Positions 41,556 through 59,700 of a DNA stretch of 64,000 bases are shown piece after piece. Under the pieces are notes generated by a model. The model had not been told where the DNA came from. It did not search any database and saw only the letters and a list, made by a program, of their open reading frames with translations. Origin of the DNA: Mesaphorura yosii. Lineage: Eukaryota; Arthropoda; Collembola; Poduromorpha; Tullbergiidae. The DNA lies in assembly GCA_009869945.1 (NCBI GenBank), contig WIXG01000009.1:434001-498000 (forward strand), given 5' to 3'. Each line of letters begins with the position of its first letter. Position 1 is the first letter of the stretch. The translations under genes and the position numbers were made by a program.

Positions 41556-42954
41556 CTAATCTCCTCCAAGTGAAAGCGCCTGCAGAATTAATCACAGTCA
41601 GAATGTAAGTCAACTCAGTGCCGCAGTAGCCACAAACGGATGGCCAACCTGAACGATGCGGGGATCCGCCTTGCTTCCAGCCCGGAATTCGTCGAGTGTC
41701 AGTTTGTTATCATGATTCGTGTCCATCTGGTTGAAAATTTTGTCGACTCGCTTCTGAGGCGTGCTTTCGTCGTCAGCCGGATGTTGACCCTGCCAAGGCA
41801 AGACATTAGAAATTCACTCGCATGTATGACTTTTTGCAAAAGGGCGAATTGCGCTTACCACCATCTGATAAATGGCTTCTACGATGTTGTACATCTCATC
41901 TCTCGTGATAAATCCATCCCCGTCTGTGAAATGTTTTCGAGAATATTATCGCAATTGAAGAGAAAGCTCTGCTTTTTCCTGCGGGCATGTGAAATTGTGC
42001 GAACGCGAAAGGTTTCTTACCTTGATCGTACAGTTGAAATGCCCCTGTTAATTATTGTTTAACATAATTACCATTAGAAGTTTAAGTAAATTTCAATTGG
42101 ACTTCGCAAAGAACCGTTTCACTTACAATGCAACTTCTCGTCAAGGTTTCCTCTGGACGTAATGGAAAGCGCTCGTATGAATTCCTCGAATTCAATAGAC
42201 CCGTCCTTCGGAACAGAAGGAGAAAGCCAGTTAACGATCGATTAATTGACCAAGGCACAACGCACAAGAAACATATGTGCTTACATTATTCTCATCAAAG
42301 ACACGGAAAACTAAAGAGGCAAACTTAGTCGGATCCCCTTGCGGGAAGAACTGCTTGTAGATTTTGATGAAACCCTGCAATATGAATTCGTAATGAAATG
42401 ATAAATGGATGCGCTCACACCAAAACACGAATGATCGCATCGACTAAACATAAACTTACTTGTTCTGTCAGCAGACCATTGGGACAGTCTTTTAAGAAGC
42501 CTTTGTACCTACAAATGTCAAGAAAGCGTTGCAAACAAGCTTGTGGAAGGTAAAAACTACCACCACTTCGAGACATTGAGTTGGACTCGGAATTTGGGCC
42601 ACTGAACTTCCAACTTACCATTGTCGTATTTCCTTTTCAGTAACTGTTGCATGCGACAGAAAAAGATTACCGAAATGAAAAAATATAACTTCTATAAGTG
42701 GAATCATTAATTGATTGTTTATCGTACAGGATTTAATTTAATTGTTTCAGCGTGCCCCTTCGACCAAAGACGCCTTTCGTGTGTTTCACAAATTATGCAA
42801 GCATGCGCGCTTATCAATAGGTAAGTTCAGCCGCATTCTCGACCAAGTTTAATCGACTGGAATGCGGATCGAAAGAGTAATTTGACTTACAGTACGTGGA
42901 CGTGGTTAGTCTGTCGATAGTGTCTTGCTTTAGCTTTGAGTTTTTCTTGCCCAT
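41556..42954 (-). CDS. Frq: Frequenin / neuronal calcium sensor 1
   Basis: Nine exons (42954-42891, 42643-42619, 42508-42460, 42374-42285, 42205-42127, 42044-42021, 41923-41859, 41789-41649, 41579-41556) join to 186 residues. The start MGKKNSKL is a classic N-myristoylation signal. A non-canonical first EF-hand ([11 protein letters not shown]) is followed by three calcium-binding loops: [25 protein letters not shown] and [13 protein letters not shown]. The C-terminus is [11 protein letters not shown]. The protein senses calcium at synapses and regulates PI4-kinase and neurotransmitter release in known members. Two exons are very short (25 bp and 24 bp). A 5' UTR acceptor near 43041 indicates at least one upstream non-coding exon. 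Confidence 0.96.
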
Positions 42955-44656
42955 AACTTATTGCGGGTTTTGCAACATGAAGTAAACAACTGGAGTTAAC
43001 TGTAGTATGATGTGCTTCGGATTCGGACGATGCCTTACACCTGCAATTGCAAATCAGCCCACTACATCAATATTTCGGCATTTCAAGCAAGCTTCATTAG
43101 TGGGAATGATAATTTGTAAATACCATCATAAATTCGAATCAAGTTGATGTTGCTTGCGTTTCAGGGGTTCAAGAAGGATACGTGTACAGGAGCACAAATA
43201 AAGTCAACTATCCAGTACCAGATCGATGTGTATTGCACTCACTCTCACCGCCTCAGCATTATTGCTCAATCTTGTGGCACACCACACCCACTACTGCTCC
43301 GAATCTGACTAAATTTAGTAGGGGCAGATTAAACTCCAAATTGAGTTACGTCTACACTACTACAACAGCCAATCTACAGCCTAAGCCAGCCTAGAGCCTA
43401 CAAATAACATCTTAATCGTGACCTTGAGTTTCCTGTCGCGTACTGGAGTTCCAAGCACTCGTATTCGCGTCTCGCTTGTCCTTGGCGCTTGCTCTTGCTT
43501 TGACCATGCAGACTTTCCTCGTACCACTTTCTATGCACGCAGCGTAGCAGTAGCAGAGACCTTTCTCCAAGGAATGAAACAACACAGTCGAAACTTTCAC
43601 TACGCCAAACTGAAATAGTACCCGTCCTAGTTCTCGAACAGTCGGAACTCGTGTTCCTATTCACACTCATCCAACACAGCCGCACGCGCAAAGGAGTCAG
43701 TCATGAGCGTGATCGTGATTCATTCTTCTTTGCAAACTTTCTTCTCTGCAAAAGTTGGGATTAGAATTCAAAGAGTCAAGAGCACGACCAAGGACCCAAC
43801 CACGCACTTAATTCAATGAACCCGCATGCCGCATTCCACGTCTCACTTTCACGCTATGCGGACATCAAAGCAAAGATCAAATCGATGAGATGCAGGTGAA
43901 AGCATCCTGTGCATAGGAAATTAGGTATCAAAAGAAATGAAGCTCAGGCCCAAGCCAGCATGGAGTCTTCATCTCAAGAAGCACCATTTCTTTCTGTCTG
44001 ATCTCTCAGCGCTTACTTCTTTCTCCGCTCATCCCAACTTTTCATTTTTGACCTCGATAGTCGGCTTCAATTAAAACAGGCGTTCCAAAATTAAATGAAC
44101 GTGCTATTGAAGCCTGCCTGTTGACATTAATTGATGTAGCAGCTTTCATGTCTTTTGCAATCCGCATCGTCGTTTCATCTTTGCCTCATTTTACGCTTTC
44201 ATATAAAATTCATTAATTACGCTGACTCCCCTTGAGTGCAATCTTGATGATAAATGATGATGAACCGATACGCAGCAGAGAGAACAAATTTCATAGCACT
44301 GCACTGACGCGACGACGGTGAGATGAGATTATGAGATGAGATGCCAGCATAGAGCGAACGTGGTGAAAGAAACCGCATCTTTTCAAAGACTCAAACACAT
44401 CAAGTTGGAAGGTACAAGACCGGCTTTCCTCCTGGAAGCTTTGACGTTGATTGCTGTTGCACTACCGCGGATGCCTGTCATTAGTCTGTGCTGTCTATAA
44501 TCTGTTCTTAGGATTTCTATTTGAGTTGAAGGGCTCCTCCGAGAGATAAGGTAAGCGTTCATCTAGCAAGTAGCATCTGCCCATATAGCGCAATTTAGCT
44601 TAGAATGAAAGTAATCCGTATTTTAAGTGTGACTTTCATTCTGAACAGGCCCAAAG
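42955..44656. other. Divergent intergenic region between Frequenin and STT3A
   Basis: About 1.7 kb between head-to-head genes. It includes Frequenin 5' UTR up to an acceptor near 43041 and further non-coding exons that I cannot place. The STT3A leader has a probable 5' UTR intron (donor near 44549, acceptor near 44648). A GAGAT-rich stretch lies at 44321-44342. No other gene seen. Confidence 0.4.
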
Positions 44657-48285
<3,629 letters not shown>

Positions 48286-48517
48286 TAGATGATCCATCTT
48301 TTTCCGGCCAACGTCTATTTAAATTCTGTTTCCCTTTGTTTCTGTTGAAAATATTTGTCGGGCAGTGTTAATGTGTTAAAAAACCTCTTTTGCATTGTTT
48401 GTAAATTGGGAATAGTCATACATTAACAGTGCTACGATCTAACTGACTTGTCTGTATTTATATACCTGTTTAGGAAAGATAACATTAGAGCTTAGCTGTT
48501 GGGAATATTTCTGGTTC

Positions 48518-48633
48518 AATAAAATCATGCAATGATAAAGGCAGACGAAAATGTGTTTTTTGGAGATTTCGGACGTCGATCGATACAAACGCGAAACCTG
48601 ATTTATAAAGCATTGAAATACGATCCTTTTATT
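48518..48633. terminator. Convergent poly(A) signals of STT3A (+) and MED24 (-)
   Basis: AATAAA at 48518-48523 serves STT3A, 230 bp after its stop. TTTATT at 48628-48633 (AATAAA on minus) serves MED24, about 110 bp after its stop. Confidence 0.6.
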
Positions 48634-48741
48634 TAAAACACACGATATTAAAACTATTCGAGTATAAAAATTTACACGGAATACGTAATACTTGAGGCCC
48701 ATACTCTCGGTGCTCGTATAATTATTTCTTCTTTCTCGCCC

Positions 48742-51700
48742 TTACCAGTTGTCTTTTTTCGTTTGACTTTGCCTGAGAGCACAAATCAAACTGGCACACT
48801 TTTCCCGTCCAGACGAGGTGGTTAAATCAACCATCGCCAGGATTCTGTGTGGCTCAATGTTTATCTTCAGGAAAACGAGTTGTTGCATCTGAAACAGGAA
48901 ACAGACAAATTAGAGACAGACTTGTATGGCTAAACCGCTCTCTATTCCTCTCAGTGCGAGCTTGTCAAAGTAGAAGCATACATACCATTTCCAACGGCAG
49001 CAGATCGTGCCATTTCACACTTGGAGTGTCCACTTTTCGTAGCAGCTCCTGGAAGAATGTAACAATGAATGCAACTTGTGGGCCTGCTTGATTGCTTCGG
49101 CCCAGTGTCGAGCTGAAATCTTTGTACAGGGCTGCCAGCACCTTGTTAAACTTCGACACTCCGTCCTAAAAGTATAACGTGACATGTTTGATAATCAATT
49201 AAACACTTCAGAGTTGTAGTCCTCTGCTTTAATTTGATTTGAATACAATATACGAAATTGTAACCTTTTGAACTTCTTTTGTCTTATTCGCCGAATTTAA
49301 TCGCTGACGCTTTGCCTTCGGCTCACTGTCATCTTCAGATTTTGATTTGTTCGTCCCCACTTCTAATTTGTGGTAGCATGAAAGTATGCAGTCAACGGTT
49401 AAGGTTACTATTGCCTGTATCTGAGGTTCCACAAAATTGTGATCCCTGGAAATTTATAAAGTCGCACACGACATGAATTCATGATGGCGAAAAACAAGCA
49501 ACAACGCAACGTCTGCACAATTGACAATCGAATAGGAAAACGGAAATGCAATTACCTCGCCGCAAGAGTTAAGCAGGTAGGCAGCACGCACGACAAAAGG
49601 GCCTCGGTGCATTTTAATAGTTCGATATGGAAAATGCCGTACAACATGTCACGCCAATGGTCTAAGTCAATAGTGTGCTGCAGTTGGATCAGTTCCTAGA
49701 TATTACAAAGAGTAAATTAGCAAGTCGATTAACTATTTTGCACGAGAGAAACCTTACATGAACACTACTGGACACAAACTGCACAGGCCCATTTATCTCC
49801 AGCAAATGCCGCAAACTTTCAACCGTTTCAAGGTTCACACTGGACTTTGTGCGTAAATGCAGCCAACATTGCTTCAGCAATTCCGAGTTCGTAACGGACT
49901 TCGATACGCTGGAAATGCGCCAAAGCAAGGAAGTTTCGGAATTATGGCAGATTCTTGTGAGGACATGCGATGCTATTTACTCACCAACTTGCTGGTGATG
50001 ACGACGATTCAGGTTTTACACAATGTAGCATTTTGTTGATTACATCCGTCATCATAGAATGCCTTAACATTCAGAAATGGCGAAATTTTAAAGTCAAAAG
50101 TCAATTTAGACGACTCGCTAGCAAATCTTTCTGAGATATTTCGAACCTCTCCGAGAATTTATCTTGTGCTTCGTCGAATTTCACGGGACTGAGCAAATGC
50201 TCAATGAGCTCGTAAGCCTTGACACATCGCTGCTCGGGCATGACCTTTAAGGTAATGAAATGAAAAGTACTAAATCAGAGTCTGAGGTACTTCAAATGTC
50301 AGCCTAACAAGGTTCGTACCTGAACAAAGGCACAAAGCCAGGTGGCCATACAAATTGGCAGGCAACAAGTTTTGGATCGTAGAATGTCTAGCACTTTCTT
50401 CACATCAGCCTCGGTTAAATTGTCGGCTTCCCACGAAAGCAATAAATGATTGGCCAAACCAACACTGTTGGTACACAGCTCATGCCAGAAGATTAGACTG
50501 GTTTTCAACTCACTGCTTCCGTGGAGGTACTGAGAGAGCAGCACGTCAACCTTGCTCTGATCGCATCGAGCTGCAAAGGAAACATTTCAATCATCCAATA
50601 AGTAAGCGAGCAGTCAAATCAATTTTCAACTACCCAAAATAGTTGCGGGATCTCTCATCATATCTTCTTGAATCATGCACTCTCGGCACCAATCCTCAAA
50701 AAAGCAGTCGCTTTCGCCTGACTGAATAACCTTAAAACACAAGACAATGCAAGAACCATCTGTAATTTTTTAAAATTTACCAACGAAGACGAGTGTTAAA
50801 AGCATACTCACTTCGTGTCCATACTGCTGCACAATATTGCAAAGCATCAGGAAGGATATATCGAAAATGGGAGCTCTTGTGGAACTCTGCTTCTCGGTCT
50901 CTCCGTTCACTTTCCGACTGCATTGGTTCAATTTGAGTAATTTCGCAATCAGAAGTGACAACCGACCAGTTGCCGCTGCCGCTGTCAGAATTAGTTGAAA
51001 ACTCTTGCCCAACATGTCGGAGAGCACACTCAGGATTGATTCCTTTGGAAAACCGTTCATAGTTATTCAAATAACTGATGTGACGTATCGCAATTCTGCT
51101 CGCAACCCGCATTTGTTCTTTAAGTACCTGATTTTTGCCATAATCTCCGTGACCATCAAGCGTTTTCAGTATCGACAGAAGTGTCGCTTCAGCTTTCAAT
51201 AAAATCACCTCATTGCTGGAATTAACTTTGCTTGGGATTTGCGTACTTTTACTTCCTTTCCTGGAGAAAGCAAATGAACGCTCCTTTTACCTCGGCTTTA
51301 ACTCAGCTGCTCGATCACCCACTTCATTGCTAGACGAGCTAATACTAGAGACATATAATCCCTTACTTGCTCAACAGTACAATTTTATCCGATTCGGTAA
51401 GCAGGTCAACTTTCTGAAAGCTTGTTAGCAGCAGCTCGAGCACATTGCAGTGTAGTTTCGAATCAATAATCTCCAACGTAGATTCGTTTTCCAGGAATGT
51501 TTCCAAGCCTGTAATCATGGCGCGGTCATCTGGAAGACAAGAATCATACCTTTGTTTACAAAATCGAACAGGGGCCGTTTGGACTATCTACGAACTTACC
51601 TCGTACTTCATCACGCACAAGGCGAAGAAGTTCCGGCAATTTGAAAAACACAAAGCCAGTGAAACGTAGTTCTTGACTGGTACCAATTGTGCCCACCAAT

Positions 51701-53111
51701 CCGACCATCGCGGAGTGAATTATGTCGCAGAAGATATTGTTACTAGAAATGTTCTAATCACAGTCCGCCAAATTAATTTGCGAAGAAAATAGAGGGAATG
51801 ATTAACTTACACTTACTAACCTTCAGTTTTTTCATTACGAGAATCTCATTTGCAACGACCGACATTTGGCTTGACAAATGACGAAGCGCCGAGTTTATTA
51901 CGACTGTCTGAACACAAGCACTAATGACTGAACCACTGTCCGTAGGGGGAAGGGCAGGTTGTAAACTGCTCGCTCCAGAAGCTGCGTGTTTAGCAAACGC
52001 ATCCATAACTCTGTACCAAGGGTCAGTTTATGATTTAGACGTTTCGTAGAACTAAATCTACATAAGCTAGAACGAATGTTAAATGTTCTTACGCATTCAC
52101 AGATATAATGCACTCTTTGTTTTTCCCTTCTTGAAATTTTGTGATCTCATTGGTCATTCTTTTGAGGTTATCGAAAAGAACTACAAGTTTTGAGGTTGTT
52201 TTAAATATTAGACCAGATTATAAGTCACATCATTTTTGTCAAAATCTAGAAAACTCACGGCTGTCACCTGCAGCGGCCACAAGCATCAGGGAATTGAGGT
52301 ACGGATCACCCATTACACTGTTAAGCAGGCTGCTGCATCGTTTCACTATTTTCGTGTGCTCCGTCTCAGGGGAAAATTCGTTCAAGTCCGACAAGTTCTC
52401 CAGCGAAGAGTACATGCACGTCAAAAGCCAATGTACAACTGCGGCCAGAGAATTTCCAAGTTCCAGGCAAGAGCTTTCTGGCTCGGTGACCGTGAGACAC
52501 TCCTGCACAGAAAAATCAAGCTGATTATTCTAATACTCGAAAATCAGGAAGGACACAGTCATGAGTGTTTATACTGCGGAAATCACGTGCCTTCGTTCTT
52601 TCCAGTACTTCCACCAGACTCATGACACAAAATGGTTTGTGGTAGCCGTCGTACTGACTTATGCTCCGTAGTAAGGCAGGCACCGGTATCACCTGAAAAA
52701 GAATCATAGACATTCAATGGCCAGTCCGAAACTTAACATCAATCTCAATCGTGAGAAATATATAACCTTCGAAAATACGGAGTGCATGAGATACGATAAC
52801 ACCATATTATTTGGGCCGGGGCCATTCAGCGCTTCTTCCAGGAGGCAATCGGCCATGAGAGAATGGTCACGCGAAGAATCAAAAATCTAAAATACGTATG
52901 AGGTACAAGATCCAAATAATTAATAGTAAATGCATCATAATGTCGAGAACCGTACCGCTTTTATGTGTACGCCCCACTTCACATCTGACCACCGCTCTCT
53001 CCATGCTTGCAAAATGAGGTTCTTAATCTGGAGCTGATCTCCTTTCGGAGCAGAATCTATAGTACTGGGGGCCAACATATTTGTGATGCCGACTCCGGTC
53101 AGCGTCCCCAT
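48742..53111 (-). CDS. MED24: Mediator complex subunit 24
   Basis: Many exons on the minus strand, the first 53111-52956, 52886-52767, then 52502-52259, 52180-52093, 52010-51821 and 51753-51600; the last ends at TAA 48742. The start MGTLTGVGITN leads to the MED24 N-terminal signature NLILQAWRERWSDVKWGVHI, then NNMVLSYLMHSVF. Further conserved blocks are VHWLLTCMYSSLE, RFTGFVFFKLPELLRLV, MLGKSFQLILTAAAATGRL, FDISFLMLCNIVQQYG and DTPSVKWHDLLPLEM. The end is a leucine/valine segment matching the family C-terminus (HRILAMVDLTTSSGREK). MED24 is a tail-module subunit of Mediator that links activators to RNA polymerase II in the nucleus. The donor of the third exon (near 52560-52575) is the least certain splice. 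Confidence 0.92.
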
Positions 53112-53763
53112 TGTCAATACTTTTTTGGTTGAAGAATGAAGTTGACGACACAACAGGCAGCTGTAACTGCAATTGCTTTCAATTGTAATTAATTGTACAA
53201 TTAACACTTAACTCCTTTCTGAGATTTGGGATTGACAGCGATTGATAAAACAGTACAGTAAACTGAACCCATTTAATTTAACAATCGCGCGACTGCTTTC
53301 TCTCTTTTTATCATATCCTAGAGCCTCGAGTGCAAAGTGCACAGCGGCAAGCACGAATTTTTCTATTCTACTTGAAGGAGAGACACGAGAAAGTCATACA
53401 AATCGTCGAGTGAGTAATATTGAAAAGGCTGGCCTGAATTCAGGGCATTGATTTTTCCAATAATTTTAATTAATTTATGGCTGCGTTGCATTCAACTTAT
53501 TATCATAAAATTGTGTCATCATAATCTTGTTTCTTTCCTATCCTGAGTGGATGGCCGTGGATTTAAGTTAAGGCAAGGGCTAGTCCGCTAGTTAGATTGG
53601 GACACCCGTTGTGGAAAATAACTTGTACATGTCGCATCTTGTACTTGTGAGAAACGCTTGTGGAATACTATCGCACGTTTAGTGATAATTTTCGAGGAAA
53701 AGATCGGAGAGGAGAATTGAGACGTTTGAATTCTCATTGAAGAAAAATAAGCTAAAAATCAAG
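53112..53763. promoter_or_regulatory. Compact bidirectional promoter between MED24 and UBR5
   Basis: Only 652 bp separate the two divergent start codons, so 5' UTRs and both promoters must share this stretch. It is AT-rich around 53450-53530. I see no TATA element I would defend. Confidence 0.5.
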
Positions 53764-56700
53764 ATGTCGAACATTCATTTTGTCGTCCATCCACTTCCAA
53801 ACACGGATGAGCAACTTGTGCAGAGGTTTGTACACTTCCAACTTTGTTAAACATTTGTCAATAGTCGGTCGTACTGTACTAATAAAAGTTTACCACTTTA
53901 CTTTAGGTTCAGGGAACTGGGTGACAAAATCAGCAAGGGAGGGCTGAATGGATTAAATCTGATGAATGGGGTGAGTGGTGGTGCCAGTGTAAAACAGGTA
54001 GAAGTCGCCCCAGCCCACTTGGCCGTGCTACTTGAAGATGGTCGCGTTTTTCGCGTTGCTTTCTCTGTAATTTCTGATCATTTGGATTTGAGCAAGACGG
54101 ATGGGAATAAAACGTAAGTTAGAGGTAGTAAGTTAGATAGTTATGTCAGAATGATGTTGAGGTTCATCATCCATTAACACTTATTTTCTGTTGTAGATCA
54201 TCTTCCAAGCCTCCTAGCAGCAGCACGTCCAGACACCAATCAAGACAACGAGGACGTATAAGCAGGCCGACGGCATCGCGTGGAGGCCGTACAACTGGTG
54301 TTATAATGAGCAGATCTGTGGTGCCTGCACAATATGTTCCAGAAGATTTAATCAGTCAGGTGCAGATGGTCTTACAGGGGAAGTCAAGAAGTCTTATCGT
54401 CAGAGAACTTCAGAGAACAAATTTGGACGTGAACTTGGCTGTTAACAACCTTCTGTCGAGGGATGACGAAGAAGGAGAGGATGGAGATGACTCTCAAGAT
54501 TCCTTCGTTCAAGATGAATTGATATCATTGCTAGATAATGGAATTGGAAGTGCGTCAGATCCATCCATATTGTCAGATGCAGTGGATTCGGTGTTTCCTG
54601 ATGACATGTTCGCGTATTCATCAATTCGCCAGTAAGTTTAGCTCAGCATCTGTGGATGATTACTGTGTGTATTTTAACGTGGCGTTTCTTTTGTAGTCGA
54701 ACTGGAGGAGCAAAATCATTGCGTCAGTCTGAGCGAAGCTCAGAAAGCATTGATCGAGACAGTTTCTCTCGTTGGCGTGATAGGCAGTATTTTGGACCTC
54801 GAAGATGGCTCGAGAATGCATTGAGAGAACCTTGGAACAGCAATTCGGACGGGAGCTTGTCCGATTCCAACCGTGCTGGCAGCAAGGGCTTTGCGAGCCA
54901 AAGTGAGAATGTGTCTCAAACTCCTGCATTTGCTGAGCAGAACAACCCGATATGGTTGTCTGATGAACTTGAATACTGGCCTGAAGTCAAGGGAGTTAAA
55001 TTTGTTGCAATCGCCGCAATGTACAGTGAATTAGTCGCAGTTGGAAATAATGGAATGCTGTACCAATGGAAGTGGATCGAAGTTGAGCCGTACAGAAACC
55101 CGGAGGTTAGTTACCGAATGCCCCGAACGAAAAGCGTCTGCTATTTCAGCTATGTGAACGTTGTGTATTCCAGAATGCGAATCTTTTCCATCCGAGGGCG
55201 TCATCACTTGGCTTGTTGGGTGAAAAAGTTGTTTGCATTGCTTCATCATCAGTTCGGTGCTCTGTTTCGACAGAATCTGGCAAAGTGGCAACCTGGGTTG
55301 ATGAGACAATAGCGCATGTAGCTGGAAAATTAGAGCACTCGGCGCAAGCGTACTCTGGAACCATGCACGGACAAAAATTTGTGCAGTTGTATGTTTGTAA
55401 CTTATTCACATTGGGTACGTTCTTCTTTCCTTTCCCTTTCCGTAAGGTTAAATGTAAAGACGGAATTTCTGAATTGAATTATTTATTTAGGTCGCACTGA
55501 GTCGAACGTGTTCTACTGGTGGGGCGTTTTGCCCTTCAACCAAAGGAAGAAATTGTGGGAAAAATTCAGAAACAAGTCAAAGAAACACGAAAAACCTAAA
55601 CCTGTAGCTACTTCATCAAGCACAAGTAGCGCCACTGTTGGACAGTCAACCACGGGTGGTGAAATCACGGTGGGAAGCCAAGTCGTAATCCGAAGTTATC
55701 CCATGTATCATTGCGGGGCAGTTGGATTCACGACGGATGGCGGAATTCCGAAGGTTGGACAACTTCTTAATGCCGCGTGGAGTCTGAATGATAAATGCAA
55801 ATTCAAGGTAAGTAACTACAGAAATTTTATTGTTATCTCCAATATCCAGGTATCTTTAAAGTTCAACTGCAATTTTCGTTGATCTTTCTTGTAGCTACTA
55901 CCTGGCCCGCCTCCAGCGGATATAAAGAAGAGTGAAACACGTCCGGCTGATTCGATGCCACCGCCTCCTTCTCCTGCAAGTTCCACCTGTTCTGACACTA
56001 CATTACCTTCGACATCTCATAAAAGAGCTAAAAAGGAACCATTCACGAAGGAACGTGCACAGAAGGACGATGAGGAGGAATGGCAACTCAAAGACGTTGT
56101 GTTTATTGAAGATGGACAAAATCAGGCAATCGGCCGAGTGCTGAAAATTGATAGTGGTCATGCACTCGTAAAGTTTGGAGTTGGGAAGGAAGGAAAAGAG
56201 ACCAAAGACGACGACCTGAGCGCTGTTCTTCAAGACTCGCGTCTAATCCGTGTCGACGAGTTGATATCTGCTTCGCAAGGACACTGGACAAAGTCGCCAG
56301 ATTGTATTCAGAGATCCCCGCGACGAATTCCTTTGCCGGATACACAAAACATTTTGACCATCTCAGTCGATGCAAACGGGCTGAATATTGTAATTGGTGA
56401 AGGTCATAATATTTCCTTCAAGTCATTCAGCCTAAGCAACGGCAAAGTTGAATCTGAAAGTCGCTTTCCGACGGAGTTCACTGCTTTCGTCGGACTGGAC
56501 GTCGGTCGCATCGCTCTGACTTCAAGCAAGGGAAACGAGATGGTGAATATCCTGCGTGACGGCAATGGAACCATGTACCCGCTCGCGAAAGATTGCATTG
56601 GAGCAGTAAAAGATCCGGTCATTTTAGACTTACCACCTATCAAATGCATGGGCGTCGGAGTTCATGCGCTTCCCCATGTTGGTCATCATCAGAAGAACCA

Positions 56701-59700
56701 AGTTGTCATTGCCGTCGTCGTGCTAGAAGAACTCAACCTCATAACCAAGGTCTTTAATTGTGACTTGGAGGGCGTTCGATCAGTGCTCTCAAAATTGGAA
56801 CAAATGGAGTCACCAGGTGATAGCATTGCGAGTATACTCAGCGAACGTGCTGACGGAGGCCGAAATGTCTTCCACTGTCTGGTCACAATGGCTGCACCAA
56901 CTTCAAACACCGATCAGGACAGCCTCGAGGAAGCCGCTGCCAAAGCAATTTGCTTACTTGCATCAGCAGAGGAAATTCCCAGAGGTATTCGTCACCGGAA
57001 TACGATGAATTATGACTATGAATTAATGAAGACTAACGGTTTCTTTATATTCAATAGGAGAAGCTACAACAAAGTTCGTGGCTCCAGTCATGATTGAAGC
57101 CTGCGATTCAAGCGACGCCTTTGACCCGAACGGGAATTCCGAATTCGGCACCCGCGTCGAGGCAGCCAACACTTCTGCGGGACCCGTTTCTTACGTTATG
57201 GATGCAAGAGAGAGGTTGCGCAATACACTCACTTGCTTAAGGCAGCTTTGCGAATCACCTAAATTGCAACCACATCTGGAACAATTCTTGACAGAAAAGT
57301 AAGGCTGAACAGGGATTTTAATGTTCGTCTCGAGTTCAGTTCAGCTTCATTACGGCATGAGTTCTTTTTGCAGGGACGGCGCTGGATTGACACCCTTTAT
57401 GCTGGCAGTATCGGTCAGAGCCTACACTGCGGCACTGCAGATATTTGGAACAATCAAGAAAATTGTGGAGAACAAGTCACAGGATCCTTCGGAACGTGAA
57501 ATGGTTAGTATTAACTCAAAGACCACTGACTAGACTAGACCTTACCTTGATTGAAGTGACCTCTTTCTTTATTCTTTAGATGATTCTTTCAATGGTTCAT
57601 CCGACTGGATCGAATCCGGACAATTCGCCACTTTACGTTCTTTGTTGCAACGATACGTGCAGTTTCACATGGACAGGAGCTGAACATATCAATCAGGTTC
57701 GTCAACACAACACAAGGCGAAGCGTTTTTTTTAAATACGGCAAACATGAACTTTGTTTTGTTCCACAGGACATTTTCGAGTGCCGAACTTGCGGACTCGT
57801 TGGATCTCTTTGCTGCTGCACCGAATGCGCCAGAGTTTGTCACAAAGGACACGACTGCAAATTGAAGAGAACCTCTCCCACAGCCTATTGCGACTGCTGG
57901 GAAAAATGCAAATGCAAGGCATTGGTTGCAGGAAACTTGAGAACTAGATTTGAATTACTTCGTGAACTTATCGCAATAACGGATTTGGCGTCACTTAACA
58001 ATTCGGGGTACGATTCAATTGCAGTATCAATTACGTTTACGTTTAGATTTGAAACAGTATACAGACAATTTTGAAATGCTTCTGCTGTTCAGGGGTGAAA
58101 ACATTTTACTGTTTTTGGTACAAACCAACGGACGCCAGCTGGTTGAGCAGAAACAGCATAGAATAAGAAGCAAAGGCTCGTCATCGGTTCAGAAGAAATC
58201 TGGTGAAACAGGCAAGTGCCGTAAGAAAAATTCCCTTCGATGGCCGTGGTTTTAATGTGCCAATGTTAATTACCAATTTTTGTAACGCAGAGGAAGGAAT
58301 GCCTGAGCAAATGGCGCCTCCCACGTTCAGTCAGACTGCTCTGGAACTGCTTCTAGACGACTGGGATACAGTGAAGTGTATGATAATGAGTAATGTCGGA
58401 AACAGCAGCCGACCCGAACAAAGTGGAACAGCCCTTCTGGACAAGTTCACGTACCGGCTGCTGGCCAAGTGTAACCCTGAGGTAAAAATCTAAAAGAAAT
58501 CAAATATTGCTTCAATTATCAGATAACCTGCTAATTTTGAGAAAACTTTTCAGATGTTGGACATACTTTTGACTACATTGAACCGACAACTTGCATCAGA
58601 TCCAACTTCCAACGAAGCAAAACTTGTAGCTGCCCGATTTGTTCGATCAGTTGTGAGGATTTTTGTTGTGTCAAGTGTCGAGTTAGCGCCTCCTTCCAAG
58701 AAAGGGTATGAGTATACTGAATCTGAAATCTCTTTCTCCAATTGTCCACTATTTGTTCTTTACTGCAACACCATTGTACATGACTGTTACTTTTAGAACC
58801 GTACCAGCACATATTTCTCGATGCCGTAAAGTATTCCAATCATTGCTCGTCTTGTCAATTGAGGAGCTTTGTGAAATGGCCAACTCGCAAATCTGTCCCG
58901 TCAGGCAAGGAGTTTCGCGTCCAACTGCTCCATTTGCATTCATAACTGGTTCTGCGGACTCAAATAGTGTGGTGAGTGACAGCAAATTGATATCATCTTG
59001 TCTCCTGTGCCTAGATACGTTTAATAATAAGTTCTTGACTTAATGTTAGGGTTTGGAAGACTTATTCAATGTTGATCCAATGAAAACTCGGAGTGGAGCT
59101 GGTTCCTCCGGCAGCGGCAATTCACGGCGAACAAAATCTGAATCTTCTCGCGTCCAAGATCAGGATGACCGATCAATGGATTCACTACCGGATCGACCTA
59201 TCAGACGCGGCGGCTCTTCCAAAGCCAGCGACACACCAACTCGTAAAGCTGGAGACCAACAATCTAGTTCAGCTCAGGCTGAAGAAAGAGACCTCGTAAT
59301 GGAGCACGACGGAAATTCTCAAGATGGACAAAATCGCGACTCCTCAACGTCAATGGCACAAGACAGCCATCAAGATCTCGCAGAACAAGAGTCCGACATG
59401 GAACTGGATTTGTTGGCAGAATCTGAGAGTGACTCTGATGATAATCAGTCCTCTCATGTCAACGAAACAAGCACTTCAAACGAAAAGAAGGGACAGTCGC
59501 ATTCTGCGCCTTCCGTGGGCGGGATCATGGCATCTAGTCTGGCTTTGTTCTCTGACGATGACGACTCGGATGACTCCACGCAGCAGGAAGAGGAGAATGA
59601 AGATGACGACTCTGACGAGAACGACAGTGAAGTGGAAACTACAAACGCCGAACGAGTCACTGCAACTACGTCTGCCAGTAGCAGCACAAATCCAAATACG

